Below are positions 13,449 through 26,621 of a DNA stretch of 64,000 nucleotides, piece after piece (positions within the stretch are counted from its first letter, which is position 1; every line of letters starts with the position of its first letter). Position numbers and translations under genes: made by a program. The stretch is taken from the NCBI GenBank assembly GCA_905178155.1, contig CAJINV010000009.1:620001-684000 (forward strand), written 5' to 3'. The notes under the pieces are model-generated. The model was not told where the DNA came from, searched no databases, and saw only the letters and a program-made list of their open reading frames with translations. Source of the DNA: Amoebophrya sp. A120 (taxonomy: Eukaryota > Sar > Dinophyceae > Syndiniales > Amoebophryaceae).

Positions 13449-15343
13449 ATGTGTCGGCGGCTTTACAGAAGCAAAAAAGCAAAAGGGTGCTTTGCGTAGC
13501 CGGTTTTTTGAAAAGTCCGAGAACTGCAGACACACATGGAGGGCGCCCTGCAAGTGCTGCGTCGTGAGAACTCTCCAAGCACATCGAATTCAATTTCATC
13601 AAATTCAATATACCCAGTGAGGTCAGCCGCGACCTACTACAAAACTGAATCTAAATTTTACTTAAACTCCTGAAGCAGAGACAGGTGCTTTTTTTTCAAA
13701 CTTCTCTTCGTTTTTGCAAAAAAGTGGACTTAGCTAAGCACAACCAGGACATCAAAAGTTAAGCATTTCATACAAGGATGATATCTGTTGGAGCACCGAC
13801 TTCAACGGATAGGGATGAGCACGCTTATAAAGACAGCGGTGAGTCGTGATTTACTTCGACTTTCATCTTGATTACTAAATACGTAGACCAGAATCACTAG
13901 TGGAAGAAAAAAAAGAGACACCTTACGATTTCGTCGTGGTGTCCAAGAAACAAGATTACTTGACTTGATTTTGCTGTTACATCAGCTTGTGCTGCTCGCG
14001 ATGCGCAACAGTTTTCCGTTTTCAGTTTTACGCTAAAATTCAATCCTTAGCTTAGTACTTGTGGTCTTCTGTATCTATCTGTGGATGCGTAGGCCCGCAA
14101 AGAAATGATAGTTTCACCTTAATCAACCAAGAACCGACGGAGTTCTTCTAGTTTATTGCTCTCGTATCAGAACTGTATTTCAAATTTGTTTTACCTACGT
14201 ATTGTCGTCGCAATATGATGTGATACGACTCCTCTCGAAATTGCTTTCAGATTCATTTTTCCTGGAATAAGAGGAAAATTGTTTATTTGTTCAGGTTGGC
14301 TGATGTGTACACCACTTTCGTTGGTATGAAAAGTTCAACTGTATTCCATAGTTGTCGTGTGTTTCTTTGCTTATTTTGGGAAAAGAAAAAAAATCGCACT
14401 TGCAGTGCCGGCTAAGAGTAAGGCGAATAGGGATACCGTTGGAGTTAATGATTTCAACCTGGCTTTGTTATTCGGTTTCAATTTTTGCTCTCTTTTGTTT
14501 CGAACGGAACGGACGTAAGCGGTCGACTTTGTCGCTTGTTTTATTCCACCTTTTAAAAAACAAATTTCGCGACGGCTCCGATCACTCGATAGCCACAGCA
14601 GCAGCCTTCTCCGCGAGCTCTTGCGAAGTATCAGTCCTCTTTTTAAGCAGGCAGATTTTGTTCTCGCCGACGTTCGAAATTTACCACAAAGCAAGCTGCA
14701 TCGCGAGAGGATCTTGAGAGTAGCAACAAATCCGAGAGTGAGTGGTCAGCATACATAATGATGGCCCACGAATGCCGTTGCTTTTCATAGTCCTTCAGCT
14801 GTCGCCTTGCAGTTGCACTTGCTCGCGTGCGTGGTTGGCTATGTCGCTGAAACAAAGATGGGTACCGGAGTAAAGAAGGCACGTGTAGTCAACATATCAT
14901 TGACTTCGCTTTTTTGGTTTAAGATGCATCTGCTTCCCTCACCAACATCATGTCGCTTTTATTTTACCGCGACCTTATTTCTCTTGCTTTTTCGAACGTC
15001 TATTTCAGGCTACCAGCAGAACAAGCATTGGGAGTGTGTAGTGTCCATTGTAGTGTGTAGTAGATTCGCTTTGGTATCCATTAGCGCGACACTCTGTGTG
15101 GAGGTATGTTCCTAGCTACAGCAATGTGCTGTAGTATTTTCTGAACAGAAGCAAGTAGTAGCAGCATCTGATCTAGTCCAGCCGATGGTAGTTCAAATTC
15201 AAAGTCTAGTCCGGAAGGTGGTGCAGCCACCGCACTGTGGACGAGATAAAGCAAAAGTGCGAGGAGCTGTGAGGAAACGTGCTGTCTCAGTAGAGACGCG
15301 AGAGCCAACAAATTTGAATCTTCCAAAGACGAGGTAGCACAGA
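13449..15343. other. Intergenic stretch, no gene recognised
   Basis: AT-rich, with only short frames and no family similarity on either strand. It probably holds the 3' end of the fibronectin gene and the promoter of the next gene. Further small 3' exons of the upstream gene cannot be excluded. Confidence 0.6.
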
Positions 15344-18300
15344 ATGTCGTTTCGCACCCTCGAGCAGACGCATCTGTACGTCATCTGCCTCGAATCCTTC
15401 GAGATCGTGGCTCCAGACGCGAATCTTCTTGGCAGCAGCTTCCTCGCGACATGGTACTCTGACTCTGTAATTTCTACGACCTCGCTTTCGCTGTGCTTCA
15501 TCTTCATTTTTTCTCTACATCCTTCTTGTCGTTCAGACTGAGGGTCGTTCTTGTGCATAAAGATAAAGTCTACAACATAGTACATCTACATATGCAATTT
15601 CATCAAATGTTCTTCCTGAAACAACTTTGCAGGCAGCTCGAGAGCGCAACGAAAAGCACGGACTACGGAGCGGAGGACGCAACACGAGTCCGGGTCCGGC
15701 GGTATACCACCTCGCGCAATGGCGAGAACACGCACTACCTGAATTTCGTCGTTTTTCTCAGCGTGCACGACCGCAAGAAAGAGGAAGACAGCGAGTACGT
15801 CCACTTGGAGCTGACCGACGGGGTGACGAATGCGACGATTTGTTCCACAGACATTCGGCTGCAGGACTTCGCACAAACGGACAATTTTGAACCCGCGCAC
15901 GTGGAGCTGTACTCGCCCGGGGACGATGCGACCGCGGGAGTTGTCGCCAGAGCCGTTATTTCGTCCGCGCGGCAGACCCGCGTCGTGTCTGAGGAGGAGC
16001 TGCCACACAGCAGCCAAGATGTTGAAAAGGTTCCCACCGACGAGCCGGAGGTGGCCTTTTTCGTGGAGGAGCTGGATGCCCAAGTATAATTTCCTTGGGA
16101 ATTTTTGTTCGTGCGAGATCTTGTGTGTGTGCTCAAGTTTCTCCTCTCGAAGAAGTGTCATCGAGACTGGAAGGGAAAACGAGTTTTGTTTTGCCCGATT
16201 CGAATTTGACACTGGTTCTGCCATACCGATCTTTAGCGAATAATAAACGTCCAAAATTTTATCCAGGTATGGCATCTTTTCAGCACGTGTTACCCGGAGC
16301 AGGCACAGGAATACGTGGACCAAGCGCAACAGGAATCGTCCCAAGATCCTCACAACTTCGCCGTCGACCATTTGTCCACCATTCACGAGGGTCCGGAGTC
16401 CCCAGGCAGTGTCGAGCTGGACCAGCTAGGGATTAGCATCGAGCGGGAAAGGCGCTCGGCTTCCCCGTCACCCCCGCCGCATGGAATAGGTTCGGTGGAG
16501 CACGAACAGGAGGGGCAAACCGCGACTGCAGGAGATGAAGGTGGCGCCGAGCGAGACGATGTGATCGTCGAAGATGTTGAAATAGAACATCAAGAAGAAG
16601 GTGGCCTGGAGGTGGACGACCGCGGAGCGCTGCTGAGTGACGCTTTCGGGGTGCTGGAGGGCAAGGAGCCATCCAGGCCCGGATCGAGGAAAACATCGCC
16701 GACCGAGCAACAGAAATTCTACCAAACGCCGATAGATCTGGTTAACGCAGGGGGCGGACCATCTTCGCGCACTGTGGGGGCGCAGGAAGTCGTGTCTCTG
16801 GGGTCTGAGTCGAATCAAAGCTCCATTTTACCTGAGGACGACGACGATGACGACAATTTGCCGCTGCCCCCAATTAGTCCGGAGTTGCCGACAGTCAAGA
16901 TCGTGCAACTACGAAAGTCGCCTGAGCAAGGTGGAGCGCCTTTATTCTCGCAGGCGGACGACAGGAGTCGAGCGCAAGACGCTCCTCCGCACGGCGAGAA
17001 AGCTGCCGAGAGGCACCTCTCCTTCTCTACTTCGCGCGGATCACCGCCTCTCAACGAAATGCCGCCAGGGCGGCGAGACTTGAGCGTGAGCCACCGTGGG
17101 TTGATCGAGATTGACATGCGAAGTGGGGCAAGCCCAAGCGAGGTCAACACTGGAGTTGCAAGCAGCTCATCTTCTGGACCAGCTGTTCGCAAAATCTCCT
17201 CGAAACCGCCGACACCAGATAGGACCGTGGAAGTACAACAGAGGCCACAGGACGAGAGGTCAAAGCCTCTAACTCCCGAGGTCATCAAGGAGCGCCCGGT
17301 GCGGCGCAGGTCAGGCGCTGGATTATCTTCTTCACGAGGTGCGGATTCAAATGTGGACTTCGCGCAGCCACCAACGGAAGACGACCTGCACCTTTCGGAG
17401 CAGAAGAGTCAGCACGTCGTCGATTTGGTTCACGATTTGTCGAGCTTTACGATGAATTCTTCGGCCGGCTGTGCGGACGTGCAGACTCTGCACCAAACAA
17501 ACTTTCAGACCGGGGGCTCGAGTTCCAGCACCAGTGCCTGCTCGTCTTCCACCACTGTCGGACCTCCAGCACCGCTCGTCACCGATAACCTGAATCGGTC
17601 CGACACCAGTGCGCGGACCGCGTCGCCGGATTCCGCGACCAAGATCTTCGGCGGATCAGCGACTTCGACGCCCGCTGTGGCGACTGCGCCGCCGACACTG
17701 CTCAAGCAGCACCAAAGCTCCAACTCCGGTGCTGCCTTGACCAGCACTCCGACCTTGCAGAACACCATTCTGCGACGCGACCACCAATTGCTCTCCGACG
17801 ACACGCTGGCCCAAACGATTCTGCCGGGTACGAGCAACCTCAATCAAAACGAGTCTTTGACGAGAAGCGTGAACACGGTTCTGCCTGACACCGAATACAA
17901 CGACAGCGTCAGCGGCGCCGCGACGATTGTGAATCCGAACAAGAGCCAACTGCTGGACAACAGCGTGCAAAGCCTGTTCAGTGGTGAAACTGCGAGACGA
18001 ATCTTGACGCCGGACCAATCCTCGCGAACTGGGCCGGTGAGCAACCTTGCGTCGACTGGTGGACAGCAGTACATCCGCGGTGGCACCGGCGCCAACCTGC
18101 TGCGAGCCAACTATTACGCGAAGCAGGTCGACGACGAGCGAAAAATCGAAGTCCAGAAAACTAGCATGGCAGGAAGCGGAGTTTATTCCGACCCGCCCGC
18201 TGCACAAGCTGCGACTTCATCCTCCAGAGCCGCTCGGCTTCGAAGTCCCGTGTTTCCACCCGATGAACAAGAATTTCGCTTCCAGGAGTCGTTACAACAG

Positions 18301-21300
18301 GAGGTGGAAGTAGACGCCAAGCCCCCAAGTTTCGCCGAGGCGCAAATGCGTTCGAAAGAGAGCAATCGCTCGGAGCGCCCTGCAAATCGAAAACTCGGGA
18401 CATCGAAGAGCACAAGTCCCATGGACATCTGGCCGACTGCGTCAAAGGAAAGCGCGAGTGTCCAGCACCAGCAGGAGCCGCAAGTTCTCGGCGACCAGGA
18501 TCTGCGGGGCAGCCTGAACGTGAGCGATTTCATCGTCAAGGCTGCAACTGAGGAGAGGAAAGAACAACAATCAGGAGGGCAGGAGCCACCCGCTACACAA
18601 GCAAAGGAGGGGCAAGGGGTCACCTTATTGAAGACCAATAAGCCGCGGGACATCCGCGTCGATCAAGCTACGACTTTTGCCTCTCACGACAGCGCACGCT
18701 TCGCATCACGAGAGCAAGACGATAATTATCATCCAGCAGGAGCACCTGCGGCTTCCAATCAAATGAGCAAGCGCGTGCAGCAAGCCATTATGCAGAACAG
18801 GAACCCTCCTCGGTACAACTACGAGAACGAACAGCCGCGCCGGGTCTCGGTCCAGTCGTTGCACACCGAGTACGATAGTCCCGGAGAGCAGGAGGGGCGG
18901 GAAGTCGTGACGCAGAGTGTAGTGCACCAACAGGGTGCTTCTGCAACTTCAAACCAGCACCAGCTGCAAACAATCGGGAATAATGGCAATTCCTCCTCCT
19001 CCTCGACAACCGGGCAAAGGACGGACTCGCAGCACTCAACGGAAGTTTCTAAGGACCGCATCATCTGGACTGGTTGGGAGGAGCCAGCGCCGACATTTTC
19101 CCTGATGGCGCCGGATTCACCGCACGAGCTGCAATTTTCCGGCCGGAAAACGCGATCGCGAAAGGGATCGGAGGACCTGGCGAGCGCGAGCGGAGTTGTG
19201 GTGCCGCAGGTCCTTGGGGCTCAACCCCCGACGTCTTTGACTCCGCCCGTGCTCGCGCAGCCGCAATTCGGAGCTGCAAAGCCTCTACCTACATCATCCG
19301 CAGAGGGTGGACGCGGAGACGTGGACAACTTGCTCTTTTCGTCCGGTACAAGCGGGCCCTCGTCGGCGGTTCAAGTTCCGCGCGATGGACTTCTGCTGCC
19401 TCCGCCGCTGCCGCCGACAAAAGCAGCGTCCTCCGCCAGTTGTTCGTCTTCGTCCGCCATTTCGATGAAGAATGCAGGACAGCAAGCTGCGCCTGCCCGC
19501 GTGGTGATGGATCGACCGCGCTCCGCGCGACGGCCCATTACGCCCGCAGCCGCGACTACTACTACAGCAACCCAACCCGCGTTTCTGCAGCAGACGCCGC
19601 CCTTGCCACCAGATGGCGACACCAGGCTCAAGAACACCGCGGTGATTTTTGACCCCGGTCTCCCACCACGCGGACCACCAACAACTGGAGGCTCTGCCAC
19701 AGCGGTGCCCGATGTGGGGCCACCTGTTTTGATTCAACGAGAAGCAATAGCGATAGCAAAGGAGCAAAGTGCCGGTGTACTGCAGGAGCATGAAAATGCT
19801 GCCTTTCACGACACAGCAGTGGTAGCGCCCCCGACGCCGACGCGCATGACGGAACTGATTCAGAAAAACATGCCAACGCTGCAGCATTACGTGTCGTCCC
19901 CGCTGCGCAAGCCAGAGACGGAGGATGATTTGCAGAGGAGTCAGAAGATCCACGAAAAGATCAACAAGGTCGCTGGCATGCTGGAAACTCAGTTGGGTTC
20001 TCCTGTAGGAGCTGCGACTGCTTCTAGTACAGCAGCAAAGGCGGCCGGGGCCATTCGGAGAAACAAGTCTTCGCCGCCAAAAACGCGGCTAAATCAGCGC
20101 GTTGTCCAGCATGTGCGCGCCCGGCCGCCTGCGGGTCCGGCCGGCGCCTCCAGGGCGAATGCTCAAGCAGAAGAAAGACAACAGCAGGAGGAGAAGAACT
20201 TTGAAGAGCAGATTCCCATGGTAAAACAGGTCGATCAATCCGCATCCCTTGATGACACCGAAAACGAACTCACCCCTTCGTACGCTCAACACACCGCCTC
20301 TTCCAAGCGGAAGCTGTCCTACGGAGGCGGGCGAGGATCGGCAATTCCTGTTTCCGACATTCATCCCGGCCAGCACCCTGATGTGAGCAACCAAAATGAC
20401 GTGACGAACGATAGTAGCGTCCTTGCAGAGGAGTCGGCGCGGGCGTCCAACACCTCCCTTCCGCGCTACATGCTTCCGCGAAGCAATTCGCCGCGGAAGA
20501 GAAGGCACAACGTCGTCGAGATCGGAGCCGAGCAACACGCTTCGTCCTCAACCTCCGCCACGACCAGACACCGCGTTGCCTCTCGTGGTGCTTCCGGTCC
20601 GCCACATGCTGGCCACCAGCGGGCGGTACCACGGCAAACGAGGCTGAGCCTGATCCAGCATTTGCGGGATGACGAAGACGACGACGAGGCGGGTATCCCC
20701 TCGATCCGCGAACCCCAGTTCAAACCGCCGGACCGGACGTTCAGCTTCGCGGCGCAAGGTGGGATGGCGCTCGCGAGTGGCGGCTTGGCGGCTGCCGCGT
20801 CATCAAGCAGACCGGGCTCTGCGACGGCATCATCATCGTCCACCGGGCCGATGTTGTCCGACCAACAGAATGCAAACTTCCCCGTAACAACTTCTTCAAG
20901 AAGACCCAGCCACGAGAGCAGCGTCGGGAGTAGGAGCTTCCTGCAGCAACACAGCCAACAGCACTTTCCCCCATCTCTGCAACGGCCGTCGCCAACGTCC
21001 GACCCTACTGGAACGACCGCCAGATTGGTGCCCCCGGTCCAAAATTTTCCACTTAATGGGTATTCTTCGGGTAGTGCCATGAGCAGCAAGAATCCCACCT
21101 TCGTGTCCGTGTCCTCTTCGCCACACGAGCAGAATTTCGGCGGCCAGCAGGAGCAGCACCAGCAGGCCCAACACATGGACGAGCAGGAACGGAAAATCGT
21201 GGAATTACAGCGCCAGCTGCACGAAATGAAGATGCAAATTCAGCAGAGGAAACAAGCTGGAGCAGTCGGAGGAGCGCATGTTGTTGAGCAGCAGTTTGCA

Positions 21301-22832
21301 GCACAGCCACGAGCATTCCCACCGCAAACTCTGTACCAACGACCGCTCGCTGGAAATTCAAATTCTGGCTCCGCGTCCGCCTCGTCGACAAGTACATTCA
21401 TTTCTTTTCGCGTTTGGTTTGAGAAGATCATGTCACATTTCGCTCTGTTTCGTTGCCAGCATCAACTCTGCTAGGTGCGTGAACAGCAAAGATACAAATG
21501 CGAAAAAAAAACTCCTCGTGCTCTGCTTCCTGTACTTAAAACTCTGAGTCTCATCAGTCAACAACATTTTGGCATTCATTCACTCATCATCGTCTACATG
21601 CAATGCTCTTCACAGCACCGCGAAGCGCCACGGGCTTTGCGAATACACCAGCACCGCGGCAGCATGTAGAGCACTGGACGTCTGCAACAGCCCACTCCAG
21701 TCGCGGCTATCACACGGAAGAGGAAGCATCGATGCGCATGCCTTCTAACGAAGCTGGCGGGAGCTCTCACCGTACTTATCATATCTGATCATAATGCTGT
21801 AGAAAAGTAGACTGGATGGCGCCCCATTAGCGTAGGTTGTGCACACTCACATCAGCATTTTTACTCGTCAAGGTCATGATGTCAACTTCTTGAGCTTCTT
21901 CGTACTAAAAGTAGAAGTGGTGCCAGTGCCAGATGAGGTCCAGTTCTACTTTTATCGTTCTTCTTCCATTGTCGAAGTTATCAACGCACAACGTAGGTTC
22001 TGGCTCTTTGCGACCACGCACCCCTCGCGATCCGCCGCGTGTGCACATGCAGCCCTCGGATCCGAGCGGACCAGCACCACTACCGCCGTCGAGACCTTCC
22101 GGTCCTCCGTCGTTCGTTACACGTCCTTCACCTGTGCAGCAACAGGCTCACATCCATGGGAGTCACCAGGACCACTTCGGAGCTACCCACTACGCGCCCC
22201 AGGTGGATCGTGCAGCGGCCATTGCTCAGTTGGTCGGGAGTGCTACACCAGCCGGCGTTGCTTCGACCAGTGCCGACCGTTACAGCTACGCAGCTCAACA
22301 ACAGCAGCTCGCCGCACATGCCCAACCCCCAGCACCCCGTCCTGCCGCAGAGCAACATTTTCCACAACGTAACCAACTTCATTTTCTAGAACAACAGAAA
22401 GCTGCTCATTACCCCCCACCTGGACCCAGATTGCGACAAGAGCTCCAGCCCCCCGCTTTCGTGCAGCAAATGAACAACGAGCGACATCATCACAACTTCG
22501 GCGACAACGTAGCACCAACGGCAAGAGGACAACACCACGACCCGAATTCCCACATAAGAGGAGGCCCCTCTCCTCCTGGCTCCGGAGCCGCTATGAAAGC
22601 GCACTACCCGCGACCTTTGATGGCAGCAGCTGCCGGGGCAGGTGCGACGACAGCATTGCCGCGCGGTGGTGGAGCGATGCCAGGAGCGTCCAATCATCAT
22701 ACTGATTTGTTTGTGGACATTGACGACCAACTTCACCACGCTCGTGTTCCGCAAATTGGCGTTCCCAGGCTCATGCGCGAGCACGACTTTCAGCAACGTT
22801 CCGAATCGCACGGGTCGACGTATGGGATTTGA
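15344..22832 (+). CDS. Large disordered protein with a possible C2-like N-terminus
   Basis: Proposed exons: 15344-15453, 15633-16083, 16267-21391 and 21997-22832, all joined by GT-AG introns. They total 2,174 codons including the stop. Residues 1 to ~185 form a compact, hydrophobic and charged region (start LYVICLESFEIV, later HYLNFVVFLSVHD) that resembles a C2-type beta sandwich; this is a weak call. The remainder is Ser/Gln/Glu/Pro-rich and looks disordered, with one short heptad-like coiled coil coded near 21170-21260 (ERKIVELQRQLHEMKMQIQQ). The last exon is Pro/His/Gln-rich. A scaffold role is possible but unproven. The start is chosen because the ATG begins the ordered domain. Additional exons inside the 605-bp third intron are possible. 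Confidence 0.75.
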
Positions 22833-23746
22833 CTTCACGACCACCCACGGAAAGCATTGCTATAAGTTGTCTGTTACATACACGGCGAGCGACTTTAGCA
22901 TCTCCAGCGTGTACTCAGTCGCTGAGTTCCATGAAGTTTTTTTGAAACTACCTCATGGGGTGGCGCTCCTCCTTTTAGGTCGTCACAACAGAAAATTCTA
23001 CACGCGGCATCGATCTGCGTCACCGTCGAGTTCTGGTGCATGTGAACGAAACGGCTTTGGTATAAGACATCTGACGTTGACGAGGCCGGGGATGCTTGAC
23101 TGAAAGACGATGAATATACTTCAGCGACAAAGAAAGCGACCAAAAACTAAAACATATGAAAACGCGTTGCAGTATGTGCAACTGTGGTCAAGGGGAAGGG
23201 CATAAGCGCCAGATACCGTCGAGAAACGTACCACGTTGAGTTCTGGTAGGTGGCGTGACAAACATGATGAATGCTCTACTTCCCGAAAGCTCTGTGTAAT
23301 CAGTCTGCCGGTTGCGGAATGCAAAGTAAGGCAGGATCATCAAAAGTTGATACATGCTGCTGATTCTAGCAGATACAAGAAGTAGATCTTCAATCAATGA
23401 AACGGATCTACTACCTTGACCTGATCTTGTTCTACAACTTCTACAAAGATGGTAGTCCTTTCAAGATGTCAGAATCAATTCCCCTCCTGCTCCTTCACGA
23501 CTAAACGGAGCGATAATTCTGATTTTCAGCGGATACAAAACTCAAGAACGCGTCTATTTGTAGACTGTATTCACAGTCGTTTGAATTTCCTTCCTATATG
23601 ATCCTTGTAGAATTTCCTCTTTTTTTATGCTAGAAAACCCCATTAATTTATCAGAAATTCCCGTTTACCGTTTTGTAGTTTGCTAGAAAAATAATATCAA
23701 CGGAAATAAACAAAAGCAACCAACATACCAAAGAACAAGAAGAATC
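22833..23746. other. Intergenic stretch, no gene recognised
   Basis: AT-rich sequence between two genes in the same direction, with only short random frames. The downstream gene starts at 23747 directly after an A-rich leader. Confidence 0.6.
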
Positions 23747-25336
23747 ATGTCACGACTCAGTGGAGCGCCTCTTCTGCGGTTCTCGCTTGTTGCGGGATCA
23801 TTCCAGTTGTTGCTCCTGCGCAGCTTGATTTTCGGATCCCTGGTTTCCACTGGAGTCGATTTGGTTTTCGCGGACCCAGGTCTAAAGTTTCTCAACATGG
23901 CTGCCAGCATGAAAAACGCGACCACGGTTTCCGCAGGGGACTTGGAGGTGTCTGCCCGCGCGACGTTCCTCCAGGCCATGACGGGTTCTACCCAGGCCGA
24001 GCGACAGCAAGCATGGACCGAGCTAGACACTGCCTTCATCGGCACACAACATGCAAATACCGCCAACGAGCTGTTTCACCTGTTGGAAGTCTTGCAGGTT
24101 CACGATTTGCTGGACAGTAGTTACGATAACGATGACGAGGACGGTGAAGAACCTGTTGACCACGGGGACGGCGAAGATCGGCTTCGAAATGATGGCAGTA
24201 GTTCGCAGCTGCAAGAGGATGAGAACGACAACAATACTGGTGTTGACGAGGACGACAGTAATGAACATGCCCCTACTGGTGCCCGACCTGACCGCTTCGC
24301 CACCGCTCGCAGTCTTCTCGCTGACGCGGCTCTAGTGGCGTTGGATGAGAGGCAAAAGAGCAATCGACTCGTAAAATTTCTAAAGAAAACCTTTCGCGGC
24401 CCGCTGCTGTGGTCAGAAGTCGTGCCGCATCTTACGTTTTACAAAGTGAAGAGCGCTTCTAAGGGCCGCGAAGACGACCAAGACGCCGGCGCCACGCTTT
24501 TGGAAGCAGTGACGCGATTTCTCGACTACCACAAGGTTGTGCCCTTCCACTTGCAGGGTCTCGACGACGCGAAGTACCAACAAAAGTATCCACTGTCTCA
24601 CTTGATGCAGGTCGACTACGTTCCCGTATACGAGGAACGCGCTCGCAACCTCGCACAAGTAACCGCCGCTCGCCTGCAATGGGAGGCAAAAGCGATCAGT
24701 GCTGAAGTCGCAATTTTTTTGGGGCAGACAATGCAAAATGCGGAGGACCTGGTTTTTGCCGAGAAACTTCGCTTAGATTCTCCGGACGAGGAGAAAACAA
24801 GCAGCAGCGTCGCCCGTCGCGCAGAAAAAAAAGGGAAGCAGGCTGTCGAATGTAAGCGGACGGCGGCCACGGCGGAGCATCGGTTTTTGCCCCGGTTGCG
24901 TCAATTGCTGGTCACCGTCGGTCAAGTTTTGAACCAGATGCAAGCGAGTCACGGGGGTCCGGTGAAAGCCAGGCACGTCCTCAAATCGATGGTCAACGGA
25001 AAGCCAGTGGAAGAGCAGGACTTCGGTATTCAACTGCATGAAACCTCGACGGACGTCCAACTGAAAAGCGTGTCTGCTTTGAAAGAAATCGCGGAGCAAA
25101 CTGGCGGAGTCCATACCGAGAAGACGGTGTCGACGCTGGAGGAAGCGCAGGCAATGACGAAAACCATGGGTGTCTTCAGTTCCCAATTGAAATTGAAGTT
25201 GGCGGCCGCGTTGTGGAATGTGCGAGCCAAAGCGCGTCAAACCAAGAAGGAAATCGGGACTGCTGGGCCCCAGAAGACGAAAAAAGGCTTTCGATTTTTT
25301 GGCCGGTTGTTCCAGGGACAAGAGGGACGACACTAA
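23747..25336 (+). CDS. Secreted alpha-helical protein of unknown function, 529 residues
   Basis: A single uninterrupted exon. The first ~42 residues contain a long hydrophobic stretch (GSFQLLLLRSLIFGSL) after a basic start, consistent with a signal peptide or signal anchor. A mostly helical Ala/Leu/Glu-rich body follows, with an acidic Asp/Glu run at about residues 123-180. A basic C-terminal region includes KKGKQAVECKRT and ends FFGRLFQGQEGRH. I do not recognise a family. The intronless structure contrasts with its neighbours. Secretion is inferred from the N-terminus only; in a parasite such a protein could be exported, but nothing here proves it. Confidence 0.8.
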   Translation: MSRLSGAPLLRFSLVAGSFQLLLLRSLIFGSLVSTGVDLVFADPGLKFLNMAASMKNATTVSAGDLEVSARATFLQAMTGSTQAERQQAWTELDTAFIGTQHANTANELFHLLEVLQVHDLLDSSYDNDDEDGEEPVDHGDGEDRLRNDGSSSQLQEDENDNNTGVDEDDSNEHAPTGARPDRFATARSLLADAALVALDERQKSNRLVKFLKKTFRGPLLWSEVVPHLTFYKVKSASKGREDDQDAGATLLEAVTRFLDYHKVVPFHLQGLDDAKYQQKYPLSHLMQVDYVPVYEERARNLAQVTAARLQWEAKAISAEVAIFLGQTMQNAEDLVFAEKLRLDSPDEEKTSSSVARRAEKKGKQAVECKRTAATAEHRFLPRLRQLLVTVGQVLNQMQASHGGPVKARHVLKSMVNGKPVEEQDFGIQLHETSTDVQLKSVSALKEIAEQTGGVHTEKTVSTLEEAQAMTKTMGVFSSQLKLKLAAALWNVRAKARQTKKEIGTAGPQKTKKGFRFFGRLFQGQEGRH

Positions 25337-26621
25337 ATGCACTTAGATGTTAGCCGCCCGACCTGGCTCCTCCTCCACGGAATCTTCCGGACGGTTTCTT
25401 CGCGTTTGAGATTGCACATTTGATTTGAGCATTGCAAGTGCTTGTTTTTTGTTTTCTCTTAGGCTGGTATGAATGTCTTCAACTTCGCGAGCGAGATTTT
25501 TCCTAAATGACGAAGACGTCGTGATTGGTAAGAGGAGCTGAAAGCCGTGTAGTAAAACTTCTTTTTTTTTTTACAATTGCATGATATTTTTGTAAAATCA
25601 TATTTTTTTGAATCCCATTGCTATTTGCAACTTGATGAGCATGTGCTTTTCAACATTCATGTAGGGTTTGACATTTGCGTAAAAGTTGTTTGCGCCTCGC
25701 TCTATGTAGAATTTGCGCCACCAACTAGAAGAAGTACAACTTCATGCTTGATGTTTAGCTTCTTACCGATGTCATTCTACCCCAACCTCATCGCAAGGCA
25801 AGAGAAAAAAATAAAAAGTTGAAATGTAGAATTTTTTTATCGAGCAGGAAAAGAGACAGATGCAGCTTGTTGTAGAATCTTGCATTATTCTAAAGACAGA
25901 TAAGATGAAATAGTTTTATTTATTTGCTGCTAGTCCTTCTACTGTCGCGAGAACATGGAAAACATGTTGGAAACCGAACGAACATGCAAGTTCGTGTTGG
26001 CCTGAACCCTAAAGGAAAGAAGACGGCGACTCACTATCACGTCAGGAGTTGTATGGGGTTCTTGCGGAGGTTTTTCTTTGAGCAACACCATCTTGCACAA
26101 TCCGAGCTCGCTACCTTTCTTATCGCACGCGCGCGGCCTCGTCCAGTTTGCATTTGACGAGGATAGCAGTGGCTAGGTGTTCCAGAGGGATGAGAAAGCT
26201 TTTGTCTATTTGAACAACCTGAAGTTTCGTTTCGCAAATCCTGCCTCGCCGGTGTAGTTGTTCTTTTATTCATTTGATATCTTTGTTCGAGGAGCGCGTT
26301 TCAAACGGCGGAAGAGGTCGTGACTCAAAAAGCTTGCTTTTTGCGCAGAGCTATGTTACCGTAGTTGTTCTTGCTCGGAATTTGCACCCGCTATGTACTC
26401 GGAACAATCTTCAAAATGATAAAACCCTAATCAAACTCTCATTAATAATATCGTACCAGCGACGATTGAAAATCGTAGAAAGAATCGAATATATGATAAC
26501 AAGTACAAGAAATAGAAAGTATCATCAACATAAGCATATACAAACTCACGCACAAATAAAAAAGCGAAAAAGAAAAGGGTTTGAATAGTGGAAGTGGAAC
26601 TTCTACATCAGGGAGAACATA
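25337..26621. other. Intergenic stretch, no gene recognised
   Basis: AT-rich, with homopolymer runs (for example T-runs near 25562) and A-rich sequence up to the next start. The small frames on both strands have compositions unlike the neighbouring exons. Confidence 0.6.
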